A stretch of 64,000 nt of DNA, taken from contig JAPWUV010000010.1 of assembly GCA_028275345.1 (NCBI GenBank), positions 1 to 64,000 of the forward strand, written 5' to 3'. Positions 16,648 to 24,815 of the stretch are shown here, one piece after another. Within the stretch, counting starts at the first letter, position 1. Each line of letters begins with the position of its first letter. The DNA is from a bacterium. Its GTDB lineage: Bacteria; Zhuqueibacterota; Zhuqueibacteria; Oleimicrobiales; Geothermoviventaceae. Below the pieces are notes generated by a model. It ran no database searches. It had not been told where the DNA came from and saw only the letters and a list, made by a program, of their open reading frames with translations. A program made the position numbers and the translations under genes.

Positions 16648-17280
16648 TCAGGCGCTCGGGTCATCCTGCGAGGTCATCTCCAGGAGGATGGCGGGGGCCG
16701 CTTGGAGCATTCGGACCACATCGGGTGGAACTGTGAGCAACCTCTGGGCATCCAGAACCAGCCGGACCTGTGAGCCGGGAAGGGCCAGGCTCTTGGCTTG
16801 CACCCTGCCTTGCGTCTTTAGAAGGTACGTCAAGTACCCACGGCCATCGTTCAGCGTGAAGACGCTCAGGATGATTTCGTCCCCACCATTCGGACCGGCC
16901 GGCTGACCCTCCGACCCGTTGTTGGATCTCACGAAAAGATATCCCCCGTTCCTTGCCTCAAGGGATCCCGCCCGGCGGAATCGGAGGCGCGAGACAGCAA
17001 ATCGGCAGCCCATCAATCCCAACCCCGCCCTCAGAGCCTCCTCGGCGATCGGTTGAGAGAGGCGCTCCAACAGAAGATCGTAGAAGATGAGCAACCGCAC
17101 GAGCACGCGGGAACACCGCGGGCATCGGAGCACATGTGCGCGGACGGCAGCCGCCTCTTGCCTTCCCAGCTGTTGCAGCACGTAGGATTCGAGCACCTTC
17201 GCCCTTGGACACAGATCCTGAATCCGGCTTCGAACTGGCATAGCGACCCGCACGTTGGGAACCCGACTCGCTTCACCCAT
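16648..17280 (-). CDS. zinc-finger (anti-sigma-like) protein of unknown function
   Basis: About 210 aa. Residues about 20-60 carry the pattern of a putative zinc finger found in anti-sigma factors: a first Cys-Pro (LCPRAK), a leucine-rich helix (ESYVLQQLG), then HVLRCPRC, i.e. the H-x3-C-x2-C cluster. Unlike anti-sigma factors there is no transmembrane helix afterwards, and no sigma factor gene is adjacent. The C-terminal part (about 100-205) has mixed strands with no family I can name. The start is uncertain: ATGs at 17280 and 17241 and a TTG at 17307 are in frame and none has a strong ribosome site. It lies downstream of the 375-aa unknown gene in the same direction, which may be its partner (inference). 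Confidence 0.6.
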   Translation of the reverse strand: MGEASRVPNVRVAMPVRSRIQDLCPRAKVLESYVLQQLGRQEAAAVRAHVLRCPRCSRVLVRLLIFYDLLLERLSQPIAEEALRAGLGLMGCRFAVSRLRFRRAGSLEARNGGYLFVRSNNGSEGQPAGPNGGDEIILSVFTLNDGRGYLTYLLKTQGRVQAKSLALPGSQVRLVLDAQRLLTVPPDVVRMLQAAPAILLEMTSQDDPSA

Positions 17281-17456
17281 CCTGGCGCATCTCTTATCTA
17301 CGCGCAAACGAGCCTCAGCCCGGAAAAGAATCTCCTCCGAAGCAAGATTCGGTTGGGCTTCTCCGTGCGATCTGCGGGAAGGGAAACCGGAAGGCGATAA
17401 AGAGGGGATGGGAACACGGCGGGGTTAGTCGGGAGCGCCCATCATCCCGGCGCCGC

Positions 17457-18584
17457 TCAGATCAAGTGTCGCAGGCGCTGAGCGAGTTCCTGGCGTCCCA
17501 GCTTCGCCAGGTATTCGAAGATGGAGCGGTGCCGGTTGCGGTATTCCAGATAGTCCAGATCGGGCAGGTAATGCTTCAGCTGGCGGTAATAGCTCAGCCG
17601 CTGGTGCGGATCGAGTTCATCCTGGATCACGTCCCGTAAGGCGCAGCGGTAGGCTTCCGCCACCTTCGGCGGGAGCTTCTGACGCCAGACGTAGCGTTTC
17701 AATTTCTCCCACAAGAGAGCGTCGACGGCGGCCACAGCCTCGCCGATCTCGCGATTCTGGACGTGCTCGAAGGGACCTCCCGTCCGCGCCTCCTCGCGCA
17801 TGTGGGCATGAAGAAGGCGGGCGTGAACCTCGCGCATTACCCAGGCGGCCATGTCCACGGGAATGCAATTCTGATACTCGGGTGACTCCCCTACGATTTC
17901 CAACATCTTTCGTAGAGAGATCGGCACAGGGTCGTTAGCCGAGTGGACGGAGAGGAAGCGAGCGCGGAGTTCGGCCGCTGGGATGAGCGGCAGGTCGCGC
18001 CGTAATCCCCCGCTCCTCGGAGCGGCGTGGACGGTCTCCAGGTCCCCCGCAAGCGCGTCCAGCTCAAGGTTCAGCTCCGCCACCGCATCGCGTCGCCAAC
18101 ACAGCCAGTCTTTGCCGGCTTCACGGAAGATGTGCAGGTCCTTCGAGGTGCGGACGGCCACCCGGATGTTTCGCAACAGCCTGGCGCCTTCCGGATCGCG
18201 CTCCCGAAAAATCCGGGATAGCTCCTGCTTGGTTTTCTTCACCACCAGGCGCCGGACGTCCGCAAGAATCTCCAGCGGCCGCTCGGGATCGTAGCCTTTC
18301 AGATCCTCCCCGAAATAGGCGCGCAGGATCACAAACCGGCCCTGTCTGTCTCGACGGAAGAGAGGAGCGACGCAGTCCAAGGCGATGTTTTCCAGCTCCG
18401 AGAGCTGGTCCGGTTCGCCGCCTCCGATCCGCCGCCCGAGGATCTGGAGGTAACGCAGGTAGCTGAGCGAGATCTCCTGGAAGAGATTCACAAGCTGGAT
18501 CAGCTCGCGCTCGGAAAAGCTTCCGCTGACCACCTTCCGCAGCAGCTCGTAGATCTCCTCTCCCTTCAGACCGAAGTTCCCCAT
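17457..18584 (-). CDS. conserved-looking protein of unknown function, mostly alpha-helical
   Basis: A 375-aa cytoplasmic protein without signal peptide or membrane segments. It is strongly helical and charged (for example EIYELLRKVVSGSFSEREL at the N-terminus and YLAKLGRQELAQRLRHLI at the C-terminus). I do not recognise a domain. It reads as genuine coding sequence: ATG start, long open frame, no low-complexity regions, and coding bias like its neighbours. It sits between the NtrC-type regulator gene and the zinc-finger gene in the same orientation, with gaps of 342 and 176 bases, so regulatory co-function is possible but not shown. Confidence 0.65.
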   Translation of the reverse strand: MGNFGLKGEEIYELLRKVVSGSFSERELIQLVNLFQEISLSYLRYLQILGRRIGGGEPDQLSELENIALDCVAPLFRRDRQGRFVILRAYFGEDLKGYDPERPLEILADVRRLVVKKTKQELSRIFRERDPEGARLLRNIRVAVRTSKDLHIFREAGKDWLCWRRDAVAELNLELDALAGDLETVHAAPRSGGLRRDLPLIPAAELRARFLSVHSANDPVPISLRKMLEIVGESPEYQNCIPVDMAAWVMREVHARLLHAHMREEARTGGPFEHVQNREIGEAVAAVDALLWEKLKRYVWRQKLPPKVAEAYRCALRDVIQDELDPHQRLSYYRQLKHYLPDLDYLEYRNRHRSIFEYLAKLGRQELAQRLRHLI

Positions 18585-18926
18585 CCCTCACGCCCCGGTC
18601 GATCGGCCTGCGCCGCTACACCGTCGCCTCCGGTCACAGATGCTGAACTCCCCCCCCTTCGGGGCTGGAAAAGGCCGCGCTCGCTCACCCCCGTACGAGC
18701 CGCCCCTTCGTGCCCCTCCCCGCGAGAACGGAAAAGTCTCCGCCACCCTTCCCCGCAGCGCTTCTCCGTTCCCTGGAATCAGGAAGCTCTGCGCCTATGA
18801 CCGGTCCGTTCGTTCCCGTGAGGACGGCTTTCCGTTCCGACGGCGAGTACCCCTTCCGTGCGCGATCCCGCTAGTTCCCATTCCGCCCTTGCTGGGCCCT
18901 CGGTCAGACTGCCGAGTCTGGTAGCC
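18585..18926. other. C-rich intergenic region upstream of the 375-aa unknown gene
   Basis: About 340 bases without a convincing gene. The plus strand is strongly pyrimidine-rich (runs such as CCCCCCCCTTCGGGG near 18647-18662). I looked for a sigma-54 promoter (TGGCAC-N5-TTGC) in the leftward direction because an NtrC-type gene lies upstream, and saw none. No clear terminator for the NtrC-type gene is visible. Confidence 0.4.
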
Positions 18927-20303
18927 TCACTGCTTCCCGATGGGAAGGCCGTATTTCTTGGCTTTTCGGTAAATGGTTGCCCTGCCGATTCCCAGCCTGC
19001 GCGCCGTCTCAGAGATGTTCCCCTCGCACTCGAGTAGAGCCTGCCGCAGGGCTTGCTCTTCCAGCTTTTCGATCCAACTGGAGAGGGTCTGGTCCGACTC
19101 GTAGATCCGCTTCTCGCCGAGCGCTCGCACCGAGGCAGGTAGCTCCTTGGGCGTGATTTCGTGCGTCGTAGCAAGCACGACCGCTCGCTCGATGGCGTTC
19201 TCGAGCTCCCGAACGTTCCCCGGCCAATTGTAGGCCATCATCAGTTCCAGGGCATCTGGGCTGATGCTATCCACCTGCTTGCCCTCTTGCTCAGAGTACT
19301 TCTTCAGGAAATGCGCGGCCAGGAGGGGGATGTCCTCCTTCCGCTCGCGAAGCGGCGGCAGGTGGATGGGGAACACGGAGATGCGGTAATAGAGATCCTC
19401 GCGGAATTCCCCCTTCTTCATGGCCTCTTCCAGATTCCGATTGGTGGCGGAGATGATCCGCACATCCACCCGAACCAGCTCATTGCCCCCCACGCGCTCG
19501 AACTCCCGCTCCTGCAAGACCCGGAGGATCTTCGCCTGCGTCGAGGGACTCATGAGACCGATCTCATCCAAGAAGATCGTGCCGCCATTGGCCTGCTCGA
19601 ACTTCCCGATGCGACGCTGCGTGGCTCCCGTGAAGGCCCCTTTCTCGTGCCCAAAAAGCTCACTCTCCAGGAGCGACTCCGGAAGCGCCGAGCAGTTCAC
19701 CGCGACGAAAGGCCGATTCTTGCGGCGGCCATTGTAGTGGATGGCCCGAGCCACGAGCTCCTTGCCGGTACCACTTTCCCCCGTGATCAACACGGTTACA
19801 TTGCTATCCAGCACGCGGGCGATGGCCTTCTTCACTTCCTGGATAGCGCCGCTCTGCCCGATGATGTTGTCAAACTGGTACCGACCCCGGAGCTCGGAGC
19901 GAAGCTCTTCCACCTCGCGCTTGAGGCTTCCGGCCAGAAGGGCATTCTTCACCGTCACCAGCAGGCGCTCCGAACCGAAGGGCTTGGTGAGGAAGTCGTA
20001 GGCCCCCAGCTTCATCGACTGGACCGCCCTCTCGATGGTCCCGTGCGCCGACATCATCACGACCTGGATGCCGGGGTCTTCCTCCTTGATGCGCCGCAGG
20101 GTCTCGATGCCATCGATGCCCGGCATCTGGATGTCCAGCAAAACCAGGTCCACCTTGTTCTCGCGGATCTGCCTGAGACAGGACTCCCCGCTGAGGGCGG
20201 TCAAGACCTCGTAGCACTTTTCCTTCTGCAAGGTGATCTCGATCATCTTGCAGATGTTCTTGTCGTCGTCCACCACGAGGATCGTGTACATCGGACCCGT
20301 CAT
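18927..20303 (-). CDS. NtrC-family sigma-54-dependent response regulator
   Basis: A 458-aa regulator with three domains. Residues about 6-120 form a receiver with acidic triad VVDDD, phosphoacceptor D57 (VLLDIQMPG) and the conserved Lys in FLTKPFG. The AAA+ sigma-54 interaction domain (about 145-380) has Walker A GESGTGKE, the sigma-54-contacting GAFTGA loop and Walker B GGTIFLDEIG. The C-terminal Fis-type helix-turn-helix is NISETARRLGIGRATIYRKAK. It should activate sigma-54 promoters after phosphorylation. No sensor kinase is adjacent, so the partner is encoded elsewhere (one of the kinases at 57-63 kb is possible). I chose the ATG at 20303, which has GGGGCGGCAAG before it; an ATG four codons later is an alternative. 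Confidence 0.93.
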   Translation of the reverse strand: MTGPMYTILVVDDDKNICKMIEITLQKEKCYEVLTALSGESCLRQIRENKVDLVLLDIQMPGIDGIETLRRIKEEDPGIQVVMMSAHGTIERAVQSMKLGAYDFLTKPFGSERLLVTVKNALLAGSLKREVEELRSELRGRYQFDNIIGQSGAIQEVKKAIARVLDSNVTVLITGESGTGKELVARAIHYNGRRKNRPFVAVNCSALPESLLESELFGHEKGAFTGATQRRIGKFEQANGGTIFLDEIGLMSPSTQAKILRVLQEREFERVGGNELVRVDVRIISATNRNLEEAMKKGEFREDLYYRISVFPIHLPPLRERKEDIPLLAAHFLKKYSEQEGKQVDSISPDALELMMAYNWPGNVRELENAIERAVVLATTHEITPKELPASVRALGEKRIYESDQTLSSWIEKLEEQALRQALLECEGNISETARRLGIGRATIYRKAKKYGLPIGKQ

Positions 20304-20494
20304 CTTGCCGCCCCTTCTCGAAGCTGCTTTTCCCTTGGTCCACCCGGGAGGTTGTGCCAAAAAGATACAACTCCGTTCCTTCAATCGCAACGCTCAGTTG
20401 TAATTTCGGCAACTACACGGGAATCCCAAGGGGTCAACGCGGCGATCACCTTCCCCAATCCGGCTCCCAGGAAGAGCAGGAGAACCGCCGTTTC

Positions 20495-21355
20495 TCAGCT
20501 GAGCACTCGCTTGAGCAGTGGGTACAGAAGCGCCACCCGCACCCGCGCGGCAACATACTTCCCCGGCCGAAAGACGCGCAGGACGGCGAGATAGCTACGG
20601 ATCGTTGGGAAGATATCCTGGAAGTCCGTCGGCCGGATCTCCAGGTTGATCACGCCGCGGAAACGACTCGAGCGCAAGTCCCTCAGAATCGCTTCGATCG
20701 GCATGGCGCCGCCCTTGCCAAAGGGGAAATGATCGTCTTCCTTGCCGCGGCAGTCCGACAGATGTACGCAGCCTATCTCACCATCGAGCTGGCTTAGCGC
20801 CTGCAGTGGATCCACACCCGCGAGCAAGTAGTGTGGCCCGTCGTAGCACATCCCCGCTACCTGATCCCCCAGCGTCCCCTGAGCCTGACGGAAGAACTCG
20901 AGGTACCGGCCCATCGCCAGGCTGGGGATGTTTTCGATGTAAATGGGCAATTCCAGGCGACGCAGGTTCTCCAGGAGGAACTGCACCGCCTCCGGGTCAA
21001 GCTGGCCATCCGCCCCTGGCTCCGGCGGATGACAGATGGCGTAGATCAAATGCAGCTCTTTCCTATGCCGATTAATCCGGGAGGTCAGCGCCTCGATCTC
21101 CCCGGCTGCCGACCGAGTGGAGAAGTCCCAGCCGTCCTCGCACACAATGGGCAGGTGGAAACCGCACTCCAGTCCGCCCACCTTCGCGCGCACGCCCTCC
21201 AGATCGTCGAAGACAGAGCGCGTGACCTCCACGAACTCCAGCCCGAGGAGTCGAACCAGCCCCAAGATGATAGCCGGCTCGATCTCCCGGTACCTCTCGA
21301 TGGTGAGCCCTACCCGCGTCTTTCGCGCGCTACGCGTCATCGCCCGAACCTTCAC
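20495..21355 (-). CDS. TIM-barrel sugar phosphate isomerase/epimerase-like protein
   Basis: A 286-aa protein of the AP-endonuclease family 2 (xylose isomerase-like TIM barrel). Candidate metal ligands are placed as in the family: the His in YAICHPPE, the Glu in IYIENIPS, Asp/His in MCYDGPHYL, the His in CVHLSDCRG and the Glu in INLEIRP near the C-terminus. Members isomerise or epimerise sugars and inositols, or act as endonuclease IV; the missing DNA-binding loops favour sugar chemistry. The GTG at 21355 follows GGGGGAAAGAG; an ATG five codons later preceded by AAGG is an alternative. It precedes the NtrC-type gene by 190 bases. Confidence 0.75.
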   Translation of the reverse strand: MKVRAMTRSARKTRVGLTIERYREIEPAIILGLVRLLGLEFVEVTRSVFDDLEGVRAKVGGLECGFHLPIVCEDGWDFSTRSAAGEIEALTSRINRHRKELHLIYAICHPPEPGADGQLDPEAVQFLLENLRRLELPIYIENIPSLAMGRYLEFFRQAQGTLGDQVAGMCYDGPHYLLAGVDPLQALSQLDGEIGCVHLSDCRGKEDDHFPFGKGGAMPIEAILRDLRSSRFRGVINLEIRPTDFQDIFPTIRSYLAVLRVFRPGKYVAARVRVALLYPLLKRVLS

Positions 21356-21419
21356 CGAGTGCTCTTTCCCCCGTTAAAGCTGTCACAATTTTCGTGCCTC
21401 GCTACCGCGCTAACCCCGT

Positions 21420-21818
21420 TCAAGGCTTCAGGGTTAGGTAGACCCAATTGCCAAGCACGAGGCCGACAACGATCCAGACCAGGCGGCGTGGCAGGCGCTC
21501 CTCCTTTCGGCTCCCTCCTCGCATCCCCTTTCGCACAAGAACAACCGCCATCGGCGATACCAGTAATGCCCCGATCAGGACGCACACCAGAGGATTGGCC
21601 GCCGCGGCCTCTCGCCACTGTCCCCGCGAGAGATAGTAAAGGGCATGCACGCCTCCGCAGAATGGACACGGTAGCCCTGTCAGCTCGCGGAAGGGACAAA
21701 GCCAAGCTCGCGTCAGCTCCCGAACGTCCACCACACGCGCCAGCAGCACCGCGGCTGCCGTAAGGGCGCTGTAGGTGAAGGGGACGTCCAGGTTCCTCCC
21801 GGCCAGATCTGCTCTCAT
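21420..21818 (-). CDS. DUF2752 family membrane protein
   Basis: A 132-aa protein with three predicted membrane helices. The DUF2752 signature is clear: CPFRELTGLPCPFCGGVHAL, i.e. CP-x5-G-x-PCP-x-CG, followed by a short loop and an NPL motif (AAANPLVCVL). The family's biochemical role is unknown; the conserved cysteines suggest metal binding or disulfide exchange. Start chosen as ATG at 21818 because the longer frame begins at a TTG without support. It lies 34 bases after the Yip1-like gene and both encode small membrane proteins, so they are probably one transcription unit. Confidence 0.85.
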   Translation of the reverse strand: MRADLAGRNLDVPFTYSALTAAAVLLARVVDVRELTRAWLCPFRELTGLPCPFCGGVHALYYLSRGQWREAAAANPLVCVLIGALLVSPMAVVLVRKGMRGGSRKEERLPRRLVWIVVGLVLGNWVYLTLKP

Positions 21819-21852
21819 TCTCAAGGCTTCGGCTGCAGCATCGATCCTCGGC

Positions 21853-22578
21853 CTACAGGGACAGCAGAGCCGACCATGCGAGGTACAGCGCTACCAAGCC
21901 CGCCATGATGCATGAGAGAAGCGGGACCAGGACCGCCAACGCCGCCCTGGACCCCGAAATCTGGTGAACCTCTCGCAACCCCACGATGGTCAAGAAAAGC
22001 GACCAGATGCCCGCCACGATCCCTCCGCAGAACGGCACGGCGTAGAACAGATCTGGCGCCGCGGCGTAGCAGACCACACCGAAGGTTCCCGAAAAGCCCT
22101 TCCCCCCTCCTGATAACAGGAGGATCATCACATGGTACACACCCGCCAGAAAGAAGAGCTGCAAGCTCACTGCCAAGGGGAGCAAGGCCACCAGCACGGG
22201 AATAACCCGGCTCGCGGGGGCATCGAGGTTGGAGAGAAGCGATTGCAAAGTCGGGTTCCTCTCCAGAAGAGCCACCTGCCACATCATGTTGATCAGACTG
22301 CCGACCAGGCCCGTGATGAGCCCGAACAGGAATGGGCCCCACAATGCGCCGGGTACTTCGAGATTAGCGAAGAATCTCCCCGGGAAGGTCAGGACGGCCT
22401 TCCACGTCTGCCAGTATGCCCTCAGGGCTCCCAGCTCTTCCCTCCGTTCCCAAGGGCTGCCTTTCGGTAGCAGGGTCTCACGCAGGTCATCGGCCGCGGG
22501 CAGCGACGCCCCGCAGAAAGGACAGATGCCACCTTCCGTCATCACCTCCCGCCCGCAACTCGGACACGTGCTCCCCAT
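21853..22578 (-). CDS. zinc-ribbon Yip1-like membrane protein
   Basis: A 241-aa protein. The N-terminus is a CxxC...CxxC zinc ribbon (STCPSCGRE ... GGICPFCGASL), a linker of about 40 residues follows, and then a Yip1/DUF1282-like membrane domain with about five helices (GPFLFGLITGLVGSLI, VLVALLPLAVSLQLFFLAGVYHVMILL, and others). The YHVMLLLLGG-type segment after the third helix is typical of bacterial Yip1 proteins. Function unknown. The true start is the ATG at 22578, which has GGAGGAG directly upstream; the longer open frame has 84 extra non-family residues. It lies 154 bases downstream of cysE. Confidence 0.85.
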   Translation of the reverse strand: MGSTCPSCGREVMTEGGICPFCGASLPAADDLRETLLPKGSPWERREELGALRAYWQTWKAVLTFPGRFFANLEVPGALWGPFLFGLITGLVGSLINMMWQVALLERNPTLQSLLSNLDAPASRVIPVLVALLPLAVSLQLFFLAGVYHVMILLLSGGGKGFSGTFGVVCYAAAPDLFYAVPFCGGIVAGIWSLFLTIVGLREVHQISGSRAALAVLVPLLSCIMAGLVALYLAWSALLSL

Positions 22579-22732
22579 TACTCCTCCACGCAATCGCGGG
22601 TGGTCTCCGAGCTCGCTTCGGCCGGTCAATTTACCTTGAGCCGAGGGAAAAAACAAGCGGCATCCGGCGCCCGAACCGATTGCGAGCGCCGAGCCCGGCT
22701 CGGAGGGTGAGCCCCTCTTGGCGGCCCCGTGG

Positions 22733-23383
22733 CTACCGCACGCGCTCGTCGACCCAAAGTCGACGCAGTTCCTCCACCTGCCGTTCCAGCTCTTCGATCC
22801 GTCGGTACGCCCGGGCCAATTCCTCCGCAATGGGATCGGGAATCTTATCGTGCTCCAGGGGTTCCGGCTCCTTGCCGGCGATCTTCTTGATGCGCCCGGG
22901 CACTCCCACGACCACGGAGTGGGGTGGCACCGACTTCAGCACGACCGCATTCGCCCCGATCCGGCTGTGACTGCCGATACGAATATTTCCGAGAATCTTG
23001 GCCCCGGCTCCTACCACCACGTGGTCCTCCAGAGTGGGGTGCCGCTTGCCTTTGCTGAAACTGGTGCCGCCCAGCGTCACCCCTTGATACAAGACGCATT
23101 CGTCTCCCACCTCGGCCGTCTCGCCAATCACCACCCCTGCGCCATGGTCGATGAAGACGCCACGCCCGATCTTCGCCCCGGGGTGAATCTCGATCCCGGT
23201 GAGCCATCGGGTGAGATGGGAGACCAAGCGCGGCAATACCGGTACCCGAAGCCTCCAGAGAAAATGAGCGATGCGATGCATCCAGATGGCGTGAATGCCC
23301 GGATAGGCCAGAATCACTTCCAGGACATTCCGCGCCGCAGGATCGTATTTGAACGCTGAGCGAATCTCATCCACCAGGATCAT
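22733..23383 (-). CDS. cysE: serine O-acetyltransferase
   Basis: A 216-aa left-handed beta-helix acetyltransferase. An N-terminal helical region is followed by hexapeptide repeats: [17 protein letters not shown] carries the catalytic His of the HG pair, then [23 protein letters not shown] and [17 protein letters not shown]. CysE makes O-acetylserine from serine and acetyl-CoA. The length and spacing fit the short EpsC/CysE form. It overlaps cysK by 17 bases and completes the two-step cysteine pathway. A C-terminal coiled-coil tail ([19 protein letters not shown]) is present, where other CysE proteins have the CysK-binding peptide ending in Ile; here the end is DERVR, so the classical CysK docking tail is absent. 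Confidence 0.93.
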   Translation of the reverse strand: MILVDEIRSAFKYDPAARNVLEVILAYPGIHAIWMHRIAHFLWRLRVPVLPRLVSHLTRWLTGIEIHPGAKIGRGVFIDHGAGVVIGETAEVGDECVLYQGVTLGGTSFSKGKRHPTLEDHVVVGAGAKILGNIRIGSHSRIGANAVVLKSVPPHSVVVGVPGRIKKIAGKEPEPLEHDKIPDPIAEELARAYRRIEELERQVEELRRLWVDERVR

Positions 23384-24329
23384 CTTCCGGACCTCCCTGC
23401 TCAGAGTACGCGAATAGTTCCGTGGAGAGGTAGCGTTCCCCGCTGTCGGGCAAGACCGCTACGACCCTTTTTCCCGCAAATTCCGGCCTCGACGCCACCT
23501 CCAAAGCAGCCCAAAGGACGGCGCCGGAGCTTATCCCCACCAGGATACCCTCCTCCCGCGCAAGGCGCCGTGCCGTGGCGAAGGCATCCTCATCTCTCAC
23601 TCGCACGACCTCGTCAATCCACTCCCTTTCGAGAACGGGTGGGACGAATCCGGCCCCGATGCCCTGGATTGCATGCGGGCCGGGCTGCCCTCCCGAAAGA
23701 ACCGGCGAACGCTCCGGCTCCACGGCGAACACCTTCAGCCTCGGCAACCTCGGCTTCAAGAAGCGAGAAACGCCGGTCACCGTGCCACCCGTGCCAACCC
23801 CGGCCACAAAAGCGTCCAGCTTTCCCCCGGTGTCCTCCCAGATCTCCGGGCCTGTTGTCTTCTCATGGATGGCCGGATTGGCGGGGTTGGCGAACTGGTC
23901 CAGGATCACGGAGCCGGGGATCTCGGCCTGGAGTTCCTTCGCTTTCTGGATGGCCCCTCGCATGCCTTGCTCGGCCGGAGTGAGGACGATCTCCGCGCCG
24001 AACGCCCGCATCAGTTTCCGCCTTTCCACGGACATGTGCTCGGGCATGGTTGCAATGAAACGGAGCCCGAGAGCGGCCGCAACGAACGCCAGCCCAATGC
24101 CCGTATTCCCGGAGGTGGGCTCAATCAAGGTCCCGCCAGGTCGCAGGACGCCCTTCGCGAGGGCGTCTCGCACCATGGAGACCGCAATCCGATCCTTGAC
24201 CGAAGCCATCGGATTGAAGGATTCCAGCTTCACCAGAACCTCAGCTCCCCCTTCGGGAGCCATTCTGCGCAGACGCACAAGCGGGGTACGGCCGATGGTA
24301 TCTTCGATTCCCGAGAAGATCCTGCCCAT
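23367..24329 (-). CDS. cysK: cysteine synthase A (O-acetylserine sulfhydrylase)
   Basis: A 320-aa PLP enzyme that makes cysteine from O-acetylserine and sulfide. The PLP lysine is K45 in [11 protein letters not shown], the substrate loop is [11 protein letters not shown], the PLP-phosphate loop is [10 protein letters not shown], and the C-terminal [10 protein letters not shown] is standard. The genuine start is the ATG at 24329 with GGAGGTG seven bases upstream; the longer open frame reads through the leader region and is not family sequence. It is the first structural gene of a cysK-cysE unit and is preceded by a Cys-codon leader peptide with terminator and antiterminator, which indicates control by charged tRNA-Cys. 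Confidence 0.95.
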   Translation of the reverse strand: MGRIFSGIEDTIGRTPLVRLRRMAPEGGAEVLVKLESFNPMASVKDRIAVSMVRDALAKGVLRPGGTLIEPTSGNTGIGLAFVAAALGLRFIATMPEHMSVERRKLMRAFGAEIVLTPAEQGMRGAIQKAKELQAEIPGSVILDQFANPANPAIHEKTTGPEIWEDTGGKLDAFVAGVGTGGTVTGVSRFLKPRLPRLKVFAVEPERSPVLSGGQPGPHAIQGIGAGFVPPVLEREWIDEVVRVRDEDAFATARRLAREEGILVGISSGAVLWAALEVASRPEFAGKRVVAVLPDSGERYLSTELFAYSEQGGPEDDPGG

Positions 24330-24361
24330 TGGCACCTCCGAAAGTCCGCCCGTCGGAACCC

Positions 24362-24397
24362 AAAACAAAAAGCCCACCTGCCTTCGGCGGGTGGGCT
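24362..24397 (-). terminator. intrinsic terminator in the cysK leader (attenuator)
   Basis: Leftward strand: AGCCCACC (24397-24390) pairs with GGTGGGCT (24378-24371), extended across one C/A mismatch by GCC/GGC with a GAA loop, then TTTTGTTTT. It lies 33 bases before the cysK start codon and after the leader peptide stop, the position of a transcription attenuator. Confidence 0.85.
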
Positions 24398-24444
24398 GTA
24401 CACGGGGAGGATCGCGATCCTTAGCTACACTGCGACAGCCCACC
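24390..24444 (-). promoter_or_regulatory. candidate antiterminator hairpin of the cysK attenuator
   Basis: GGTGGGCTGT (24444-24435, inside the leader peptide codons 28-31) is perfectly complementary to ACAGCCCACC (24399-24390), which is the left arm of the terminator. The two pairings are mutually exclusive. A ribosome paused at the Cys codon cluster (codons 16-21) would leave 24435-24444 free and favour antitermination. A ribosome at the stop codon (24421-24423) would cover part of it and let the terminator form. Confidence 0.75.
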
Positions 24445-24525
24445 AGCCCGCCGGGCCGAAGCACAACACAGACAAGCGCAGGCCCAAAGTAGGTTCCATG
24501 CCATGATCTGGGAGCAACAACCCAT
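24421..24525 (-). CDS. cysteine-rich leader peptide of the cysK-cysE attenuator
   Basis: A 34-codon frame with Cys at positions 3, 4, 16, 18, 20, 21 and 33 (seven of 34 residues); the central cluster reads ACACLCC. It starts at the ATG at 24525, nine bases after the purine-rich GGGAGAGAGG (24544-24535); an ATG three codons upstream (24534) is in frame and also possible. The TAA lies just before the terminator. This is the arrangement of trp/his/leu-type leader peptides, with the regulatory codons matching the product of the operon, cysteine. It is too short and too biased to be a functional enzyme, and a metal-binding micro-protein is the main alternative. Confidence 0.8.
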   Translation of the reverse strand: MGCCSQIMAWNLLWACACLCCASARRAGGLSQCS

Positions 24526-24562
24526 CGTACGCATCCTCTCTCCCATTCGCCTAACCTACTTT
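24486..24562 (-). repeat. perfect 10-bp inverted repeat around the leader peptide start
   Basis: AAAGTAGGTT (24562-24553, leftward strand) and AACCTACTTT (24495-24486) can pair, enclosing the ribosome site and start codon of the leader peptide in a 57-base loop. A translating ribosome would break it. Directly after it, GGGCC (24485-24481) can pair with GGCCC (24457-24453), looping out exactly the main Cys codon cluster. These could be the protector stems of the attenuator. Confidence 0.6.
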
Positions 24563-24579
24563 CCTCGTCCCGCGCACAA

Positions 24580-24608
24580 AATATACGAGTCTTGGCCCAC
24601 CAGCGCAA
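24580..24608 (-). promoter_or_regulatory. predicted promoter of the cysK-cysE transcript
   Basis: Leftward strand: TTGCGC (24608-24603), 17-base spacer, TATATT (24585-24580). The predicted start near 24573 gives a leader of about 245 bases including the leader peptide and attenuator. The -10 box is close to ideal. Confidence 0.65.
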
Positions 24609-24815
24609 GCCGCACGATGCTCCGCGCAGGAGAAGACCCTTTCCGCTTCGTGCGCCGAAAGCTCAGACTGAATGCCACCGCGCAACAAGGGGCCTCCACC
24701 TACGCTAGCCCGGAGAGATCTCCCCGATTGCTCGTCCGTATGCAACAAGAACTCTCGCGCACCTTATTCCACCGAACAAGCGTTCCCGGATCCAGGGGTA
24801 GGCCGTACGGACTTT

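Noticed and set aside
24330-24608. T-box riboswitch as explanation for the cysK leader
   Set aside because: The conserved T-box antiterminator sequence is not present, whereas a Cys-rich reading frame and ribosome site are.
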